DNA from: an uncultured Pelagibacteraceae bacterium
GTDB taxonomy: Bacteria; Pseudomonadota; Alphaproteobacteria; Pelagibacterales; Pelagibacteraceae
Reading direction: 5' to 3'
Length of the DNA stretch: 64,000 nucleotides
Assembly (NCBI GenBank): GCA_902622245.1
Contig: CACNPC010000002.1
Span: forward strand, 62,001 to 126,000
Below, in pieces: positions 45,522 through 56,308 of this stretch (position 1 is its first letter; every line of letters starts with the position of its first letter). Under the pieces are notes generated by a model, which ran no database searches, had not been told where the DNA came from, and saw only the letters and a program-made list of their open reading frames with translations. A program made the position numbers and the translations under genes.

Positions 45522-48096
45522 AATAATTTCTCTAACTATAATATCAATAATAACCATCTTAATCACAATTTTAATATTTTTAACAACAGCAGGAATTAAA
45601 ACTGATAATTTAAATAGTTTTATAATTGAAAAAGTTAACGAGATTGATCCGAAGATAAAATTAAAATTAAATAAAGTAAATTTTAAATTAAATCCATCTA
45701 ATTTTAAATTCGAGATTTCTACTTTGGAACCACAAATATTAATTAATGAAAAAAAAGTTGACTTAGAAATTATAAAGTCTGATTTAAATCTTTTAGACTA
45801 TTTTAATAATAAAAATCCAATTTCTGAAATTTCTATAATTTCCAAAGAAAGCAATATTGATCAATTTACTGATTTTATTAATGAATATGACTTTAATTTA
45901 GCTAGAAATTTAATTTTAAAACAAATTAAAAAGGGAAAAGTAAAAATAATTTCCAATATAAATTTTAATGAAAACAATCCTAAAAATATTAAATATATTA
46001 TAAATGGATACGTAAAAGATGTAGAAATAAAATTACTCAACGAATCAAAAATTAAAAATATTAAATTTAATTTTTTTGTAGATCAGGATTTTATAAACTT
46101 AAATAAAATAGAATTAGTATTTGATAAAATCTTTGTTTCTTCAGAAAAGGTAAATATAAAAAAAATTGATAATTATTTCGATATTTCAGGAAATTTTAAA
46201 ACAAACAAAACTAAAATAAATTTAAAAAATTATACAAAATTAATTAATACTAATTTAGACTTAATAGATGATAGACCTATAAATCTAAGTTCAGAGAATG
46301 AATTATCATTTAAAATTAATAAAAAACTTAATATTAAAGATTTCAGTATTATATCAAAATTAAATTTCGATGAGTTATTTACTAAATCAAAATATCAAGA
46401 TTTGATATATTTTAAAAATGGGAATATTTTAATTAATTACATTAAAGAAGAATTAAAAGTTGATATAAATAGCAAGTTTTTATTTCAAAATAATATCTAC
46501 AACAATAATAAAACAAAAAATTTAATTAATATAATTTATAAAAAAAAACAAAACAAAAATGCTTCAGTCAATATAGATTTAAGTAATACAAAAAGCACAA
46601 TTAACACTAAAGAATTCAAAAAATTTGTCCAATTTAAAAACTTCACTCTTCAAGACCAAGATATCACATTTGCATCAGAAAATTTAATAAATTTCAAATT
46701 AAATAAAAAAAATGAAATACAAAATTTTAATATTAAATCTAAATTAAATTCTGAAAGTATTTTGGTTGACTATAAATCACAAAGAATAAAGAAATATTTT
46801 AGTGATTTCAAAGATCAAATAAAATTTAGTAATAGTAATTTAAATTTAGATTATAAAAACAAAAAATTTAAATTTAACCTAAAAAGCAAATATTCTATCA
46901 GTAATATAAATGAAAATATTTCTTTAAATGTCGAAAAAAAAGATAATAAGTACTTTTTTGATTTAGATTTAGACCTAGATAGCGCAGAAATAGATCTTGA
47001 GGAATTAGATTATAAAAAAAAAGCAGATATAAAATCTAAATTGAATATAAATGGAATTTACAAAGATAATAAAGAAATAATTTTCAAAAATATAGATTTT
47101 AATGAAGAAGAAAAAAGTATTAATGTTGAAAATCTTGAAATAGGAAAAAACGATAAAATTAAAAGTTTAGATTTATTTAAAATCGATATAATCAACAAAA
47201 ACGAAAAAGAAAATAAATTAGAATTCAAGAAAGTTAATAACAATTATTACTTAACTGGCAGTCAATTTGATGGATCTAAAAATATAAAAAATTTATTAGA
47301 TAATTCGTCTAAATCGATTTTTTCAAGTTTCAAAAATTTGAATACTAATATTTATTTAGATATTGGAAAATATTTTATTGATAGTTTTTCTTATTTATCA
47401 AATATTAAAGGTGAAATCCAATTAAAGAATAGCAAAGTATTTAGCTCAAATATAAATGCAAAACTAAATAATAAGAAAAAATTTGCTTTAAGCATTTTTA
47501 CTAATGAAAAGAATCAAAAAATTACCAATTTAGAAATCGAGGAACCAGAACCTTTCATTAAAAATTTTAAATTTATAAAGGGTTTTAAAGAGGGTAAATT
47601 AATATACGAGGCACTTAATTATGAGGGTAAAACAAAATCAAATTTAAAAATTATCGATTTTAAAGTACAAGAAGTACCTGTTCTTGCAAAGCTTCTTACA
47701 TTGGCATCCCTGCAAGGAATAGCTGATCTTCTTACAGGTGAAGGTATACGATTTACCGATTTTGAGATGGACTACGAGACTTTAGGAGATAATACCAAAA
47801 TTAAAGAGATGTATGCCATAGGCCCAGCAATTTCGCTTATGATGGAAGGCTATATTGTAAAAGATGAATTAACAAGTTTGAAGGGAACACTTGTGCCAGC
47901 AACAACTGTTAATAAAACAATTTCAAAAATACCTATGTTAGGGGAAATATTAGTTGGAAAAAAAATTGGTGAAGGTGTTTTCGGTGTAAGTTTTAAAATT
48001 AAGGGACCTCCTAAAAAACTTAAAACTTCTGTCAATCCAATCAAAACTTTAACTCCAAGATTTATTACAAGAACTTTGGAGAAAATTTCTAACTAG
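45514..48096 (+). CDS. AsmA/YhdP-like membrane-anchored protein
   Basis: An 860-aa protein with one N-terminal membrane helix (about residues 5-27) and a very long Lys/Asn/Ile-rich repetitive beta region. The C-terminal 150 residues are better conserved and YhdP/AsmA-like: 'VPVLAKLLTLASLQGIADLL', 'GEGIRFTDFEMDYE' and 'KIPMLGEILVGKKIGEGVFG'. Such proteins are bridge-like lipid carriers between inner and outer membranes. It overlaps prfB by 8 bases and shares its unit with mrcA. The middle region looks low-complexity, partly from AT bias. Confidence 0.8.
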   Translation: MRKIISLTIISIITILITILIFLTTAGIKTDNLNSFIIEKVNEIDPKIKLKLNKVNFKLNPSNFKFEISTLEPQILINEKKVDLEIIKSDLNLLDYFNNKNPISEISIISKESNIDQFTDFINEYDFNLARNLILKQIKKGKVKIISNINFNENNPKNIKYIINGYVKDVEIKLLNESKIKNIKFNFFVDQDFINLNKIELVFDKIFVSSEKVNIKKIDNYFDISGNFKTNKTKINLKNYTKLINTNLDLIDDRPINLSSENELSFKINKKLNIKDFSIISKLNFDELFTKSKYQDLIYFKNGNILINYIKEELKVDINSKFLFQNNIYNNNKTKNLINIIYKKKQNKNASVNIDLSNTKSTINTKEFKKFVQFKNFTLQDQDITFASENLINFKLNKKNEIQNFNIKSKLNSESILVDYKSQRIKKYFSDFKDQIKFSNSNLNLDYKNKKFKFNLKSKYSISNINENISLNVEKKDNKYFFDLDLDLDSAEIDLEELDYKKKADIKSKLNINGIYKDNKEIIFKNIDFNEEEKSINVENLEIGKNDKIKSLDLFKIDIINKNEKENKLEFKKVNNNYYLTGSQFDGSKNIKNLLDNSSKSIFSSFKNLNTNIYLDIGKYFIDSFSYLSNIKGEIQLKNSKVFSSNINAKLNNKKKFALSIFTNEKNQKITNLEIEEPEPFIKNFKFIKGFKEGKLIYEALNYEGKTKSNLKIIDFKVQEVPVLAKLLTLASLQGIADLLTGEGIRFTDFEMDYETLGDNTKIKEMYAIGPAISLMMEGYIVKDELTSLKGTLVPATTVNKTISKIPMLGEILVGKKIGEGVFGVSFKIKGPPKKLKTSVNPIKTLTPRFITRTLEKISN

Positions 48097-49316
48097 ATTA
48101 CTATTTTGTAGTGTTTTTTCTTACCAATTGAGAGTTTAATAAAATTATTTTTTTTTAATAACTCACTAGAAATTTTAAATTTATCATCAGAAATGATTTC
48201 ATTATTGATTTTGATACCGTTGGATTTTATTAATCTTCTAATTTCACTCTTAGATAATTTTTTATCAATAATTGAAACTAAATTGACTATATCAAAACCC
48301 ATATTAGGGATATCTATTTTTGTATCTGGTAAATTTTCTCCTGATGAATTTTCCGAAAAAGAATTTTTCGCTATTTTTTCTGCTTCAGCAGCCTCGTTAG
48401 CACCATGAAGAATTGATGTAGCCTCATTCGCTAAAATAATTTTTTGTTCATTTATATTTTGATTACTTATCTCTTTAATTTCACTTAAACTTAAATCTGT
48501 AAACATTTTAAGAAATTTTAATACATCTTTGTCATCGATATTTCTCCAAAATTGCCAATAATCAAATACTGAAAATAATTTTTTATCTAACCAAATAGCT
48601 CCACTTTCTGTTTTTCCCATTTTAGCGCCTGATGCCAAAGTTATAAGTTCTGTTGTTAAACCATAAACTTCACTAGATGAATATCTTTTAATTAATTCAA
48701 CCCCATTAACTATATTGCCCCATTGATCTGATCCCCCAATTTGTAATAAACAATTCTCCGTTTTATTTAATTCTAGAAAATCGTAGGCTTGTAAAATCAT
48801 ATAATTAAATTCCATATAACTTAATGATTGCTCTCTTTCCAACCTAAGCTTAACACTGTCAAAGCTTAACATTTTATTTATCGTAAAATGTTTTCCTATA
48901 TCTCTCAAAAAAGAAATATAGTTTAAATTTTTTAACCAAGAATAGTTGTTAACAAAAATTGGAGCTACCTTTTCATCTTGTGTTTCTAAAAATTTCTTTA
49001 GTATGCTCTCTATACTTTTAATATTTTTTTCTATTTCATTTTCTTCTAAAATTTTTCTAGTTTTATCTTTTCCAGATGGATCTCCTATTCTTGTAGTTCC
49101 TCCACCGAGCAAAACAATTGGTTTATGTCCATGTTTTTGCATTAATCTTAAACACATAATTTGGAGTAAGCTACCTACGTGTAAACTTTGAGCTGTACAA
49201 TCAAAGCCTATATATCCTTTTAAACTCTCTTCATTTAGTTTCTTTGAAAGAGCTTTTTCGTCTGTGCATTGATAAAAATATCCTCTATCTTTAAATTCTT
49301 TTAAAAATTCATTCAT
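48093..49316 (-). CDS. tyrS: Tyrosyl-tRNA synthetase
   Basis: A 407-aa class I synthetase. HIGH-like 'SLHVGSLLQIM', tyrosine-binding 'QIGGSDQWGNIVNG', and a KMSKS-type loop 'SGAKMGKTESGA'. The C-terminal S4-like RNA-binding domain is present ('SEIRRLIKSNGIKINN'). It is a lone gene converging on the AsmA-like gene. Confidence 0.95.
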   Translation of the reverse strand: MNEFLKEFKDRGYFYQCTDEKALSKKLNEESLKGYIGFDCTAQSLHVGSLLQIMCLRLMQKHGHKPIVLLGGGTTRIGDPSGKDKTRKILEENEIEKNIKSIESILKKFLETQDEKVAPIFVNNYSWLKNLNYISFLRDIGKHFTINKMLSFDSVKLRLEREQSLSYMEFNYMILQAYDFLELNKTENCLLQIGGSDQWGNIVNGVELIKRYSSSEVYGLTTELITLASGAKMGKTESGAIWLDKKLFSVFDYWQFWRNIDDKDVLKFLKMFTDLSLSEIKEISNQNINEQKIILANEATSILHGANEAAEAEKIAKNSFSENSSGENLPDTKIDIPNMGFDIVNLVSIIDKKLSKSEIRRLIKSNGIKINNEIISDDKFKISSELLKKNNFIKLSIGKKKHYKIVI

Positions 49317-49363
49317 AAGTGGTACTTTTAATATACATATTTAAATAAAAATAATAATCAATA

Positions 49364-50461
49364 ATGGATAATTCTTTTATAGCACTAGGTTTAATGAGCG
49401 GTACATCTCTTGACGGTATTGATGCTAGTATTATCAAATCAGATGGCGAAAATAATTTAGATATAATAGATAATAGGTATCTTAATTATCCTGAAGAATT
49501 TAGAAAAAAACTTTCTACATTCATTCTAAATATAAACAATAGAGAAGATATAGATGAAAATATTAGTACTTATAAATCTTTAGAAAGAGATCTCACTCTG
49601 TATCATTCAAAAATATCAAAGAAAATATTAAGTGAAAATAATTTAAAAGTTCAATTAATTGGTTTTCATGGACAAACAATAATCCATAAACCTAAAGATG
49701 GATATTCTATACAAATGGGAGATGCAAATTTACTCTCTCAAGAATTAAAAGAAAAAGTAATTTATAACTTTAGAGCTAACGATATTAAAAATGGCGGGGA
49801 AGGGGCTCCTTTAACCGCGATTTATCATAAACTTTTATTAAAAAAATTTCATATAAATAGTCCTACATTAATTTTAAATATAGGAGGAATTTCAAATTAT
49901 ACTTATTCTTTTAAAAATATTTTAGCCTCAAAAGACATTGGCCCTGGAAATGTATTAATTGATGAATACTTAAAAAAAACAAAAAGAATAAACTATGATC
50001 GAAATGGAGATATAGCGTCATCTGGAAACATAAATATTGATATTATTAATCAATTTTACGAACATGAGTTTTATAATGTACAGGAAAAACATTCTTTTGA
50101 CAGGAAAGAATTTGATTTTAGCTTTGTTAAAGGTTTAGAATTTGAAGATGCCGTAGCTACATTGACATATTTTACAGCATTAGTAATTTCGCAAAATATA
50201 AAAAAAAATTTTAATAATGAAATAGAAATTATTTTATGTGGCGGAGGTAGGAAAAATTTAACATTAGTTAATCATATAAAAAAATTATTGAAATATAAAA
50301 TTAAATTAATTGATGAATTTAATATAGATGGTGATTTTATAGAGTCTCAAGCATTTGCATATTTATCAATTAGATCATATCTTAAAAAAATAATTAGTTA
50401 TCCTAATACGACTAATGTTTTAAGTCCTGTTACAGGTGGTGAAATTAAAATAAATTATTAA
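49364..50461 (+). CDS. anmK: Anhydro-N-acetylmuramic acid kinase
   Basis: Opens and phosphorylates 1,6-anhydro-MurNAc to MurNAc-6-phosphate in cell-wall recycling. 'LGLMSGTSLDGIDASII', 'GFHGQTIIHKP', 'NFRANDIKNGGEGAPLTAIY' and 'LNIGGISNYTY' are the family motifs. Length 365 aa is normal. In many alphaproteobacteria it lies opposite tyrS, as here. It overlaps the convergent hydrolase gene by 4 bases. Confidence 0.93.
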   Translation: MDNSFIALGLMSGTSLDGIDASIIKSDGENNLDIIDNRYLNYPEEFRKKLSTFILNINNREDIDENISTYKSLERDLTLYHSKISKKILSENNLKVQLIGFHGQTIIHKPKDGYSIQMGDANLLSQELKEKVIYNFRANDIKNGGEGAPLTAIYHKLLLKKFHINSPTLILNIGGISNYTYSFKNILASKDIGPGNVLIDEYLKKTKRINYDRNGDIASSGNINIDIINQFYEHEFYNVQEKHSFDRKEFDFSFVKGLEFEDAVATLTYFTALVISQNIKKNFNNEIEIILCGGGRKNLTLVNHIKKLLKYKIKLIDEFNIDGDFIESQAFAYLSIRSYLKKIISYPNTTNVLSPVTGGEIKINY

Positions 50462-51123
50462 TATAAAGCAGTTTCTTTTTTTATATATTTGTTAAGACAT
50501 TTAATTAAAGTTTCATCTACTTTTGAAAAAAAATGATTGGCCTCTGATACAATATCAAATTCTACTTTAATTCCTTTCTGAGCACTCAATCTTTTATTTA
50601 ATTCATTAATATCATCAAAAGGCACAAGTTCATCTTTTTTTCCATGTATTATAAGACCAGAAGTTGGGCATGGGGATAAAAATGAAAAATCATATACATT
50701 TGGCTGTGGTGATATAGCAATAAATCTGTTAATTTCTGGTCTTCTCATTAACAATTGCATTGCAATCAATGAACCAAAAGAAAATCCTGATATCCAACAT
50801 TGTGAGTTATCAAAATTCTCTCTTTCTAACCAATCTAATGCAGCTGCAGCATCAGCTAATTCTCCTTGACCATTATCGAATTCACCATCACTTTTTCCAA
50901 CACCTCTAAAATTTACTCTGCAAACTGAAAAATTATTGTCTACAAAAGTTTGAAAAGTATCGACAACAACTTTGTTATTCATTGTACCTCCATATTGAGG
51001 GTGTGGGTGGAGCACTAAAGCAATAGGAGAAGTATTTTTTTTACTTTTAAAATATTTTGCTTCTAGTCTACCTGCAGGACCAGGAATAAAGATTTCTGAA
51101 ATTTTTGTATCTGTAGATGGCAT
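50458..51123 (-). CDS. Alpha/beta hydrolase, COG2945-type
   Basis: A 221-aa hydrolase. 'VLHPHPQYGGTMNNKVV', 'RVNFRGVGKSDGEFDNG' and the nucleophile elbow 'ISGFSFGSLIAM' (Ser) are present, with likely acid in 'HGKKDELVPFDD' and His in 'EANHFFSKVDE'. The triad is complete. The substrate is unknown; relatives are described only as predicted dienelactone-hydrolase-like. It is divergent from iscR across a 129-base spacer. Confidence 0.85.
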   Translation of the reverse strand: MPSTDTKISEIFIPGPAGRLEAKYFKSKKNTSPIALVLHPHPQYGGTMNNKVVVDTFQTFVDNNFSVCRVNFRGVGKSDGEFDNGQGELADAAAALDWLERENFDNSQCWISGFSFGSLIAMQLLMRRPEINRFIAISPQPNVYDFSFLSPCPTSGLIIHGKKDELVPFDDINELNKRLSAQKGIKVEFDIVSEANHFFSKVDETLIKCLNKYIKKETALY

Positions 51124-51204
51124 TGATTATCAGTCTCAAAAAAAAATTATATTTTTCTATCAAAATTAAGCGACAAAATGCAAGCTTTTTAAATATTCTC
51201 AATC

Positions 51205-51232
51205 TTGACTAATTTAGTCAGGTATATATAAA
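51205..51232 (+). promoter_or_regulatory. suf operon promoter with IscR-type operator
   Basis: TTGACT (51205-51210) and TATAAA (51227-51232) form a sigma-70-like -35/-10 pair with 16-base spacing, about 20 bases before the iscR ATG. TGACTAATTTAGTCA (51206-51220) is a perfect 15-base palindrome overlapping the -35, followed by GGTAT. This resembles the E. coli type 1 IscR site. Negative autoregulation by [2Fe-2S]-IscR is the likely reading. Confidence 0.75.
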
Positions 51233-51252
51233 GCCCGTGAATTGCGGAAAAT

Positions 51253-51675
51253 ATGAAATTGTCAAGCAAAAGCAGATACGCTGTAATGGCATTAGCTGAT
51301 ATAGCAAGGTTTAAAAACAATGAGCCAATATCTCTGAGAGATATATCTATCAGGCAAGGAATATCCTTAGTTTATCTAGAACAATTATTTCTAAAATTAA
51401 AAAAAAATGAAATTGTAAAAAGTATTAGAGGAAAAAAAGGTGGATACACTTTAAATAAAACTCCCAGTGATATTAAAATTTCAGATATTCTTTCTGCAGT
51501 AGAAGAAAAAGTAAAAACTATTGGTTGTCAAAAGCATTCAAAAAAAGGATGCAACGGAAAATCTGCTAAATGTATAACCCATAATCTATGGGATGAATTA
51601 GAAACACACATTAACGTATTTTTTCAAGAAAAAAATCTTGGAGACCTTATAAATAAGACAGAAAATAGATTGTAA
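51253..51675 (+). CDS. iscR: Rrf2-family Fe-S cluster regulator IscR
   Basis: A 140-aa winged-helix regulator. '[19 protein letters not shown]' and '[20 protein letters not shown]' form the DNA-binding part; a cluster-binding Cys set is at '[20 protein letters not shown]' followed by His, with spacing C-x7-C-x6-C slightly longer than in E. coli IscR. It heads the suf operon and probably senses cluster status to tune it. The stop overlaps the sufB ATG. Confidence 0.9.
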   Translation: MKLSSKSRYAVMALADIARFKNNEPISLRDISIRQGISLVYLEQLFLKLKKNEIVKSIRGKKGGYTLNKTPSDIKISDILSAVEEKVKTIGCQKHSKKGCNGKSAKCITHNLWDELETHINVFFQEKNLGDLINKTENRL

Positions 51676-53111
51676 TGAGAGATAAACAAATAGAAAATTT
51701 AAAAGATTATAAATATGGTTTTTCAACTGATATTGAAAGTTTTAAAGCTCCCAAAGGTTTAAACGAAGAAGTTATAAGATTTATATCAAATATAAAAAAA
51801 GAACCTGACTGGCTACTTCAATGGAGATTAAAAGCTTTTGAAAGATTAAAAGTATTGGAAGAACCTGATTGGCAAAAGCCAAAATATCCTAAAATAGATT
51901 ATCAGGATTTATACTATTATTCTGCACCTAAAAGTTTTAAAGAAAAACCAAAAAATTTAGAGGATTTAGATCCTAAATTGCTCGAAACTTATAAAAAATT
52001 AGGAATACCTTTACAAGAACAAAAAAGATTAAATGGTATTGCTGTTGATGCAGTATTTGACTCTGTATCTGTTGCTACAACTTTTAAAGATACATTAACA
52101 GAAAAAGGAATTATTTTTTGCTCCATTTCTGAAGCAATACAAAAACATCCAGACTTAGTTAAAAAATATTTAGGTTCAGTTATACCAATTACTGATCACT
52201 TCTTTGCTACATTAAACTCAGCAGTTTTCACTGATGGATCTTTTGTATACATACCACCAAATGTAAAATGTCCAATGGAACTCTCAACATATTTTAGAAT
52301 TAATGCGTCTGATACTGGACAATTCGAGAGAACTTTAATTATCGCTGATAAAGGTAGTTATGTAAGTTATCTAGAGGGATGTACAGCACCGATGAGAGAC
52401 GAAAATCAATTACATGCTGCAAATGTAGAATTAATTGCTTTAGATGACGCAGAGATTAAATATTCTACAGTACAAAATTGGTATCCTGGAGATAAAGATG
52501 GAAAAGGAGGTATATATAATTTTGTAACTAAAAGAGGATTGTGCAAAGGCAAAAATTCAAAAATTTCATGGACACAGGTAGAAACAGGTTCTGCAATAAC
52601 ATGGAAATATCCAAGTTGTATTTTAAAAGGTGATAACTCAATAGGTGAGTTTTATTCAATTGCAATAACAAATAATCATCAGAAAGCTGACACTGGAACT
52701 AAAATGATTCATTTAGGAAAAAATACAAAAAGTAAAATTATTTCAAAAGGTATCAGTGCAGGTAAATCAGATATGACTTACAGAGGTTTGGTAGATATTT
52801 CAAAAAATGCATTCAATTCTACAAATTATACTCAATGTGATTCATTATTAATGGGTAATAAATGTGGAGCACACACAGTTCCTTACATTAAGAATAAAAA
52901 TTCAAATTCAAATATTGCTCATGAAGCGACCACCTCTAAAATTAGTGAAGATCAACTACATTATTGTCAACAAAGAGGTCTAAATCAGGAGGAAGCCGTA
53001 GGATTGATTGTTAATGGTTTTTGCAAAGAGGTATTGCAACAATTACCAATGGAATTTGCTGTGGAAGCTCAAAAATTAGTAGGAATAAGTTTAGAAGGAA
53101 GCGTTGGTTAA
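51675..53111 (+). CDS. sufB: Fe-S cluster assembly protein SufB
   Basis: A 478-aa scaffold of the SufBC2D complex on which [Fe-S] clusters are built. '[20 protein letters not shown]', '[20 protein letters not shown]', 'YLEGCTAPM' and C-terminal '[20 protein letters not shown]' are typical. Length is normal. TAATG coupling to iscR; sufC starts at the base after its stop. Confidence 0.96.
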   Translation: MRDKQIENLKDYKYGFSTDIESFKAPKGLNEEVIRFISNIKKEPDWLLQWRLKAFERLKVLEEPDWQKPKYPKIDYQDLYYYSAPKSFKEKPKNLEDLDPKLLETYKKLGIPLQEQKRLNGIAVDAVFDSVSVATTFKDTLTEKGIIFCSISEAIQKHPDLVKKYLGSVIPITDHFFATLNSAVFTDGSFVYIPPNVKCPMELSTYFRINASDTGQFERTLIIADKGSYVSYLEGCTAPMRDENQLHAANVELIALDDAEIKYSTVQNWYPGDKDGKGGIYNFVTKRGLCKGKNSKISWTQVETGSAITWKYPSCILKGDNSIGEFYSIAITNNHQKADTGTKMIHLGKNTKSKIISKGISAGKSDMTYRGLVDISKNAFNSTNYTQCDSLLMGNKCGAHTVPYIKNKNSNSNIAHEATTSKISEDQLHYCQQRGLNQEEAVGLIVNGFCKEVLQQLPMEFAVEAQKLVGISLEGSVG

Positions 53112-53846
53112 ATGTTAAAAATTAATAATTTAAATGCAAAAATACAGGAAAAATCCATATTAAGTGGTTTTAATTTAGAAATAAAACCCGGGGAGGTTCA
53201 TGCAATAATGGGACCTAATGGATCAGGAAAAAGCACTTTATCAAATATTCTATCAGGTAAAAAAGGATACGATATATCAGGAGAAGTAATATATGAAAAC
53301 AATAATTTATTTGATCTTGAAACAGAGGAAAGAGCGCACAAAGGTATCTTCTTAGCATTCCAATATCCATTGGAAATACCCGGGGTTAACACAAATATTT
53401 TTTTAAAAACATCTTTAAATTCAATCAGAAAAGCTAGAGGCGAAAAAGAATTGGATGCTTTAGAATTTTTAAAATTAGTTAAAGAAAAAGCAAAAGAGCT
53501 TAAATTTGATGAAGAAAAATTAAATCGCCAATTAAACGTAGGTTTTTCAGGAGGTGAAAAAAAGAAAAATGAAATTTTACAAATGTCAATTTTAAATCCA
53601 AAATTATCCATATTGGATGAAACAGATTCGGGTTTAGATATCGATGCACTTAAAATTGTTGCAGATGGTGTTAATGCGTTGAGAAAAAAAAATAATTCAT
53701 TTTTAATAATTACGCACTATCAAAGATTACTTGATTATATTAAGCCTGACTTTGTACATGTGCTTATGGGTGGAAAAATTATTAAATCAGGAGGTCCAGA
53801 ATTAGCTTTAGAGTTAGAAAAAAAAGGATACGAAAATTTCAATTAA
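53112..53846 (+). CDS. sufC: Fe-S cluster assembly ATPase SufC
   Basis: A 244-aa ABC-type ATPase. Walker A 'GPNGSGKSTLSNIL', signature 'FSGGEKKKNEILQM', Walker B/D-loop 'LSILDETDSGLDIDALK', H-loop 'IITHYQRLL'. It powers conformational change in SufBCD. It is tightly packed between sufB and sufD. Confidence 0.96.
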   Translation: MLKINNLNAKIQEKSILSGFNLEIKPGEVHAIMGPNGSGKSTLSNILSGKKGYDISGEVIYENNNLFDLETEERAHKGIFLAFQYPLEIPGVNTNIFLKTSLNSIRKARGEKELDALEFLKLVKEKAKELKFDEEKLNRQLNVGFSGGEKKKNEILQMSILNPKLSILDETDSGLDIDALKIVADGVNALRKKNNSFLIITHYQRLLDYIKPDFVHVLMGGKIIKSGGPELALELEKKGYENFN

Positions 53847-55091
53847 ATGGAACAAAAATTAAAAACAGATTTTGATAAATTTATAAGCACTTCTAATTTC
53901 TCAAACCAAGAGATTAAATTAAAAAAAGAAGCTCTCAATAATTTTTTGAAAAATGGATTTCCTAGTAGAAAATTAGAAAACTGGAAATTTTCAGATATTA
54001 ACCAAATAATTAAAAAAAATATTGGAGAACTAACATTTTATAATGATTACAAAATTGAAAATGAAATTAATGACGATATTTTTATAAAGGAAATTGAACA
54101 TAATAAAATTGTTATTGTTAACGGTAAAGTTGAGCGATTGAGTTTCGAATATGAAGAGAGCGATAAAATTAATTTAACGACTTTAGAAAATTTTAACCAA
54201 AACCCAAATGATGATAATTCTCTTTTAAGTCTAAATAATTCTTTTTCAAATAAAATAAATAATATTTTAGTTAAAAAAAATTATTCATTAAAGAAACCTT
54301 TAATAATATATCAAATAACTAATGAAAAAGTGAGTAATACCAATATTAATTTTCAATTAAACTTTGATTTAGAAGAAAGCAGCTCAATAAAAATTATTAA
54401 TTTCTCTGATGACAATTCAGAAAAAAATTTCATTAATAATTTATTTCACTTTAATCTAGATAAAAATGCAATTCTTAAGAATTATAAAATAGATAAAAAA
54501 AATAATACAAATATCAAGTATGATTATTCTAGTATCATTCAAAAAGAAAATAGTATTTCTGAAACTTTTATATTTTCCTCTGGATCAAATTATGTAAAAA
54601 ATGAAGTCAACTGTAATCTTGAAGGTAAATATTCATCAGCATTTATTAATGGAATACATTTATTGTCTCAAAATAAACACCACGAAATAAGAACTAAGAC
54701 TGACCATTTATACGAAAACACGAAAAGTTATCAATTAATAAAAAGTGTAATTGATGACACTTCAAAGTCTGTCTATCAAGGGAAAATATATGTGGATTCT
54801 AAAGCTCAAAAAACTGACGGTTATCAATTAAGTAAAGCGGTACTTTTAAATGAGCAAGCAGAATTTAATGCAAAGCCTGAACTAGAAATTTATGCTGATG
54901 ACGTTAAATGTTCTCATGGTTCTGCATCAGGTAGTTTAGATGAAGATTCTATTTTTTATTTAATGTCTAGAGGATTAGACAAAAAAACTGCAAAAGAATT
55001 ATTAATTAACGGTTTTCTTTTAGATGTTGTTGAAAAAATTACAGATGAAGAAATTAAAAAATTATTAAAAAATATGATTGGATTAAATTAA
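53847..55091 (+). CDS. sufD: Fe-S cluster assembly protein SufD
   Basis: A 414-aa SufB paralogue that completes the scaffold. The N-terminal 'GFPSRKLENWKFSDINQI' and C-terminal 'DDVKCSHGSASGSLDEDSIF' followed by 'YLMSRGLDKKTAKELLINGF' are SufD hallmarks. The middle is diverged and Asn-rich. It starts at the base after sufC and overlaps sufS by one base. Confidence 0.93.
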   Translation: MEQKLKTDFDKFISTSNFSNQEIKLKKEALNNFLKNGFPSRKLENWKFSDINQIIKKNIGELTFYNDYKIENEINDDIFIKEIEHNKIVIVNGKVERLSFEYEESDKINLTTLENFNQNPNDDNSLLSLNNSFSNKINNILVKKNYSLKKPLIIYQITNEKVSNTNINFQLNFDLEESSSIKIINFSDDNSEKNFINNLFHFNLDKNAILKNYKIDKKNNTNIKYDYSSIIQKENSISETFIFSSGSNYVKNEVNCNLEGKYSSAFINGIHLLSQNKHHEIRTKTDHLYENTKSYQLIKSVIDDTSKSVYQGKIYVDSKAQKTDGYQLSKAVLLNEQAEFNAKPELEIYADDVKCSHGSASGSLDEDSIFYLMSRGLDKKTAKELLINGFLLDVVEKITDEEIKKLLKNMIGLN

Positions 55092-56308
55092 TGAATATAG
55101 ATGATATAAAAAAAGAATTTCCAATTTTTGACGATAAAATTCAAAATAATGATTTAGTATATTTAGATAGTGCTAATTCATCTCAAAAACCAAGAATTGT
55201 TGTAGATAGAATTTATGACTTTTATACAAAAGAGTTTTCTAATGTAGGTAGAAGTGTTCATTATTTGGCAGTTGCTGCTACCAATTTATATGAACAAACA
55301 AGGGTCTCAGTTCAAAAATATATTAACGCTAAAGATAAAGATGAGATCGTATTTACTAAAGGAGCTACTGAAGCAATAAATTTAGTCGCCAACACTTTTG
55401 GTCAAAAGTATTTGTCTGAAGGAGATGAAGTATTGTTGACTGAACTCGAGCATCATTCAAATTATGTGCCTTGGCATTTTCTCAGAAAAGCAAAAAATAT
55501 TAAAATAGAATTTGCTGAAATTAATGATGATGGTGAAGTAACATTAGAAGCTATAGAAAAAAAAATTACAAACAAAACGAAGATAATTAGCGTAAGTCAT
55601 TTGTCAAATGTAACAGGTGCAATATTACCAATCAAAGAAATTGTGAAATTAGCACATTCAAAAAATATACCTGTTCTAATTGATGGTTGCCAAGGAGCTC
55701 CACACTTAAAATTAGATATGCAGGACATTGATTGTGATTTCTATGCAATATCTGGACATAAAATGTATGGACCAACTGGAATAGGTGTTCTATATGCTAA
55801 AAAAAAATGGCTTGAAGATTTACCTCCATACCAAGGTGGAGGAGGTATGATAAATGAGGTTAAAAAAGAAGGCATTACTTATGGTGAATTACCTAATAAA
55901 TACGAGGCTGGCACAATGGCTACAGCTCAAGTTATAGCTTTTAACGAGTCTATAAAATTCATGGAAAAAATTGGCATTCAAAATATTGAGAAACATGAAA
56001 AAGAACTACTAGACTACGGATTAGAAAAGTTAAAAAAAAATAATTCAGTTAATATTATAGGAAATCCAAAAGAAAAGGGTGGAGTTATATCATTTACTAT
56101 TGAAGGTGTTCATCCGCATGATATTGCAACCATTCTTGATGAGGATGGAGTAGCTATTAGAGCAGGGCATCACTGCTGTCAAATATTACATGATAAATTA
56201 AACTTACCTGCAACTGCTAGAGCTTCATTTGGTGTTTATAACACAAAGGATGATATTGATAAACTTGATGAAGCAATAAATAAATGTAAAAAAATTTTTA
56301 ACTTATAA
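55091..56308 (+). CDS. sufS: Cysteine desulfurase SufS
   Basis: A 405-aa PLP enzyme releasing sulfur from cysteine as a persulfide. PLP Lys in 'YAISGHKMYGPTGIGVLYAK'; persulfide Cys in 'RAGHHCCQILHDKL', the group II (SufS-type) short loop. 'ELEHHSNYVPWHFL' and 'SHLSNVTGAILPI' are also typical. It hands sulfur to the SufU-like protein encoded next. Confidence 0.95.
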   Translation: MNIDDIKKEFPIFDDKIQNNDLVYLDSANSSQKPRIVVDRIYDFYTKEFSNVGRSVHYLAVAATNLYEQTRVSVQKYINAKDKDEIVFTKGATEAINLVANTFGQKYLSEGDEVLLTELEHHSNYVPWHFLRKAKNIKIEFAEINDDGEVTLEAIEKKITNKTKIISVSHLSNVTGAILPIKEIVKLAHSKNIPVLIDGCQGAPHLKLDMQDIDCDFYAISGHKMYGPTGIGVLYAKKKWLEDLPPYQGGGGMINEVKKEGITYGELPNKYEAGTMATAQVIAFNESIKFMEKIGIQNIEKHEKELLDYGLEKLKKNNSVNIIGNPKEKGGVISFTIEGVHPHDIATILDEDGVAIRAGHHCCQILHDKLNLPATARASFGVYNTKDDIDKLDEAINKCKKIFNL

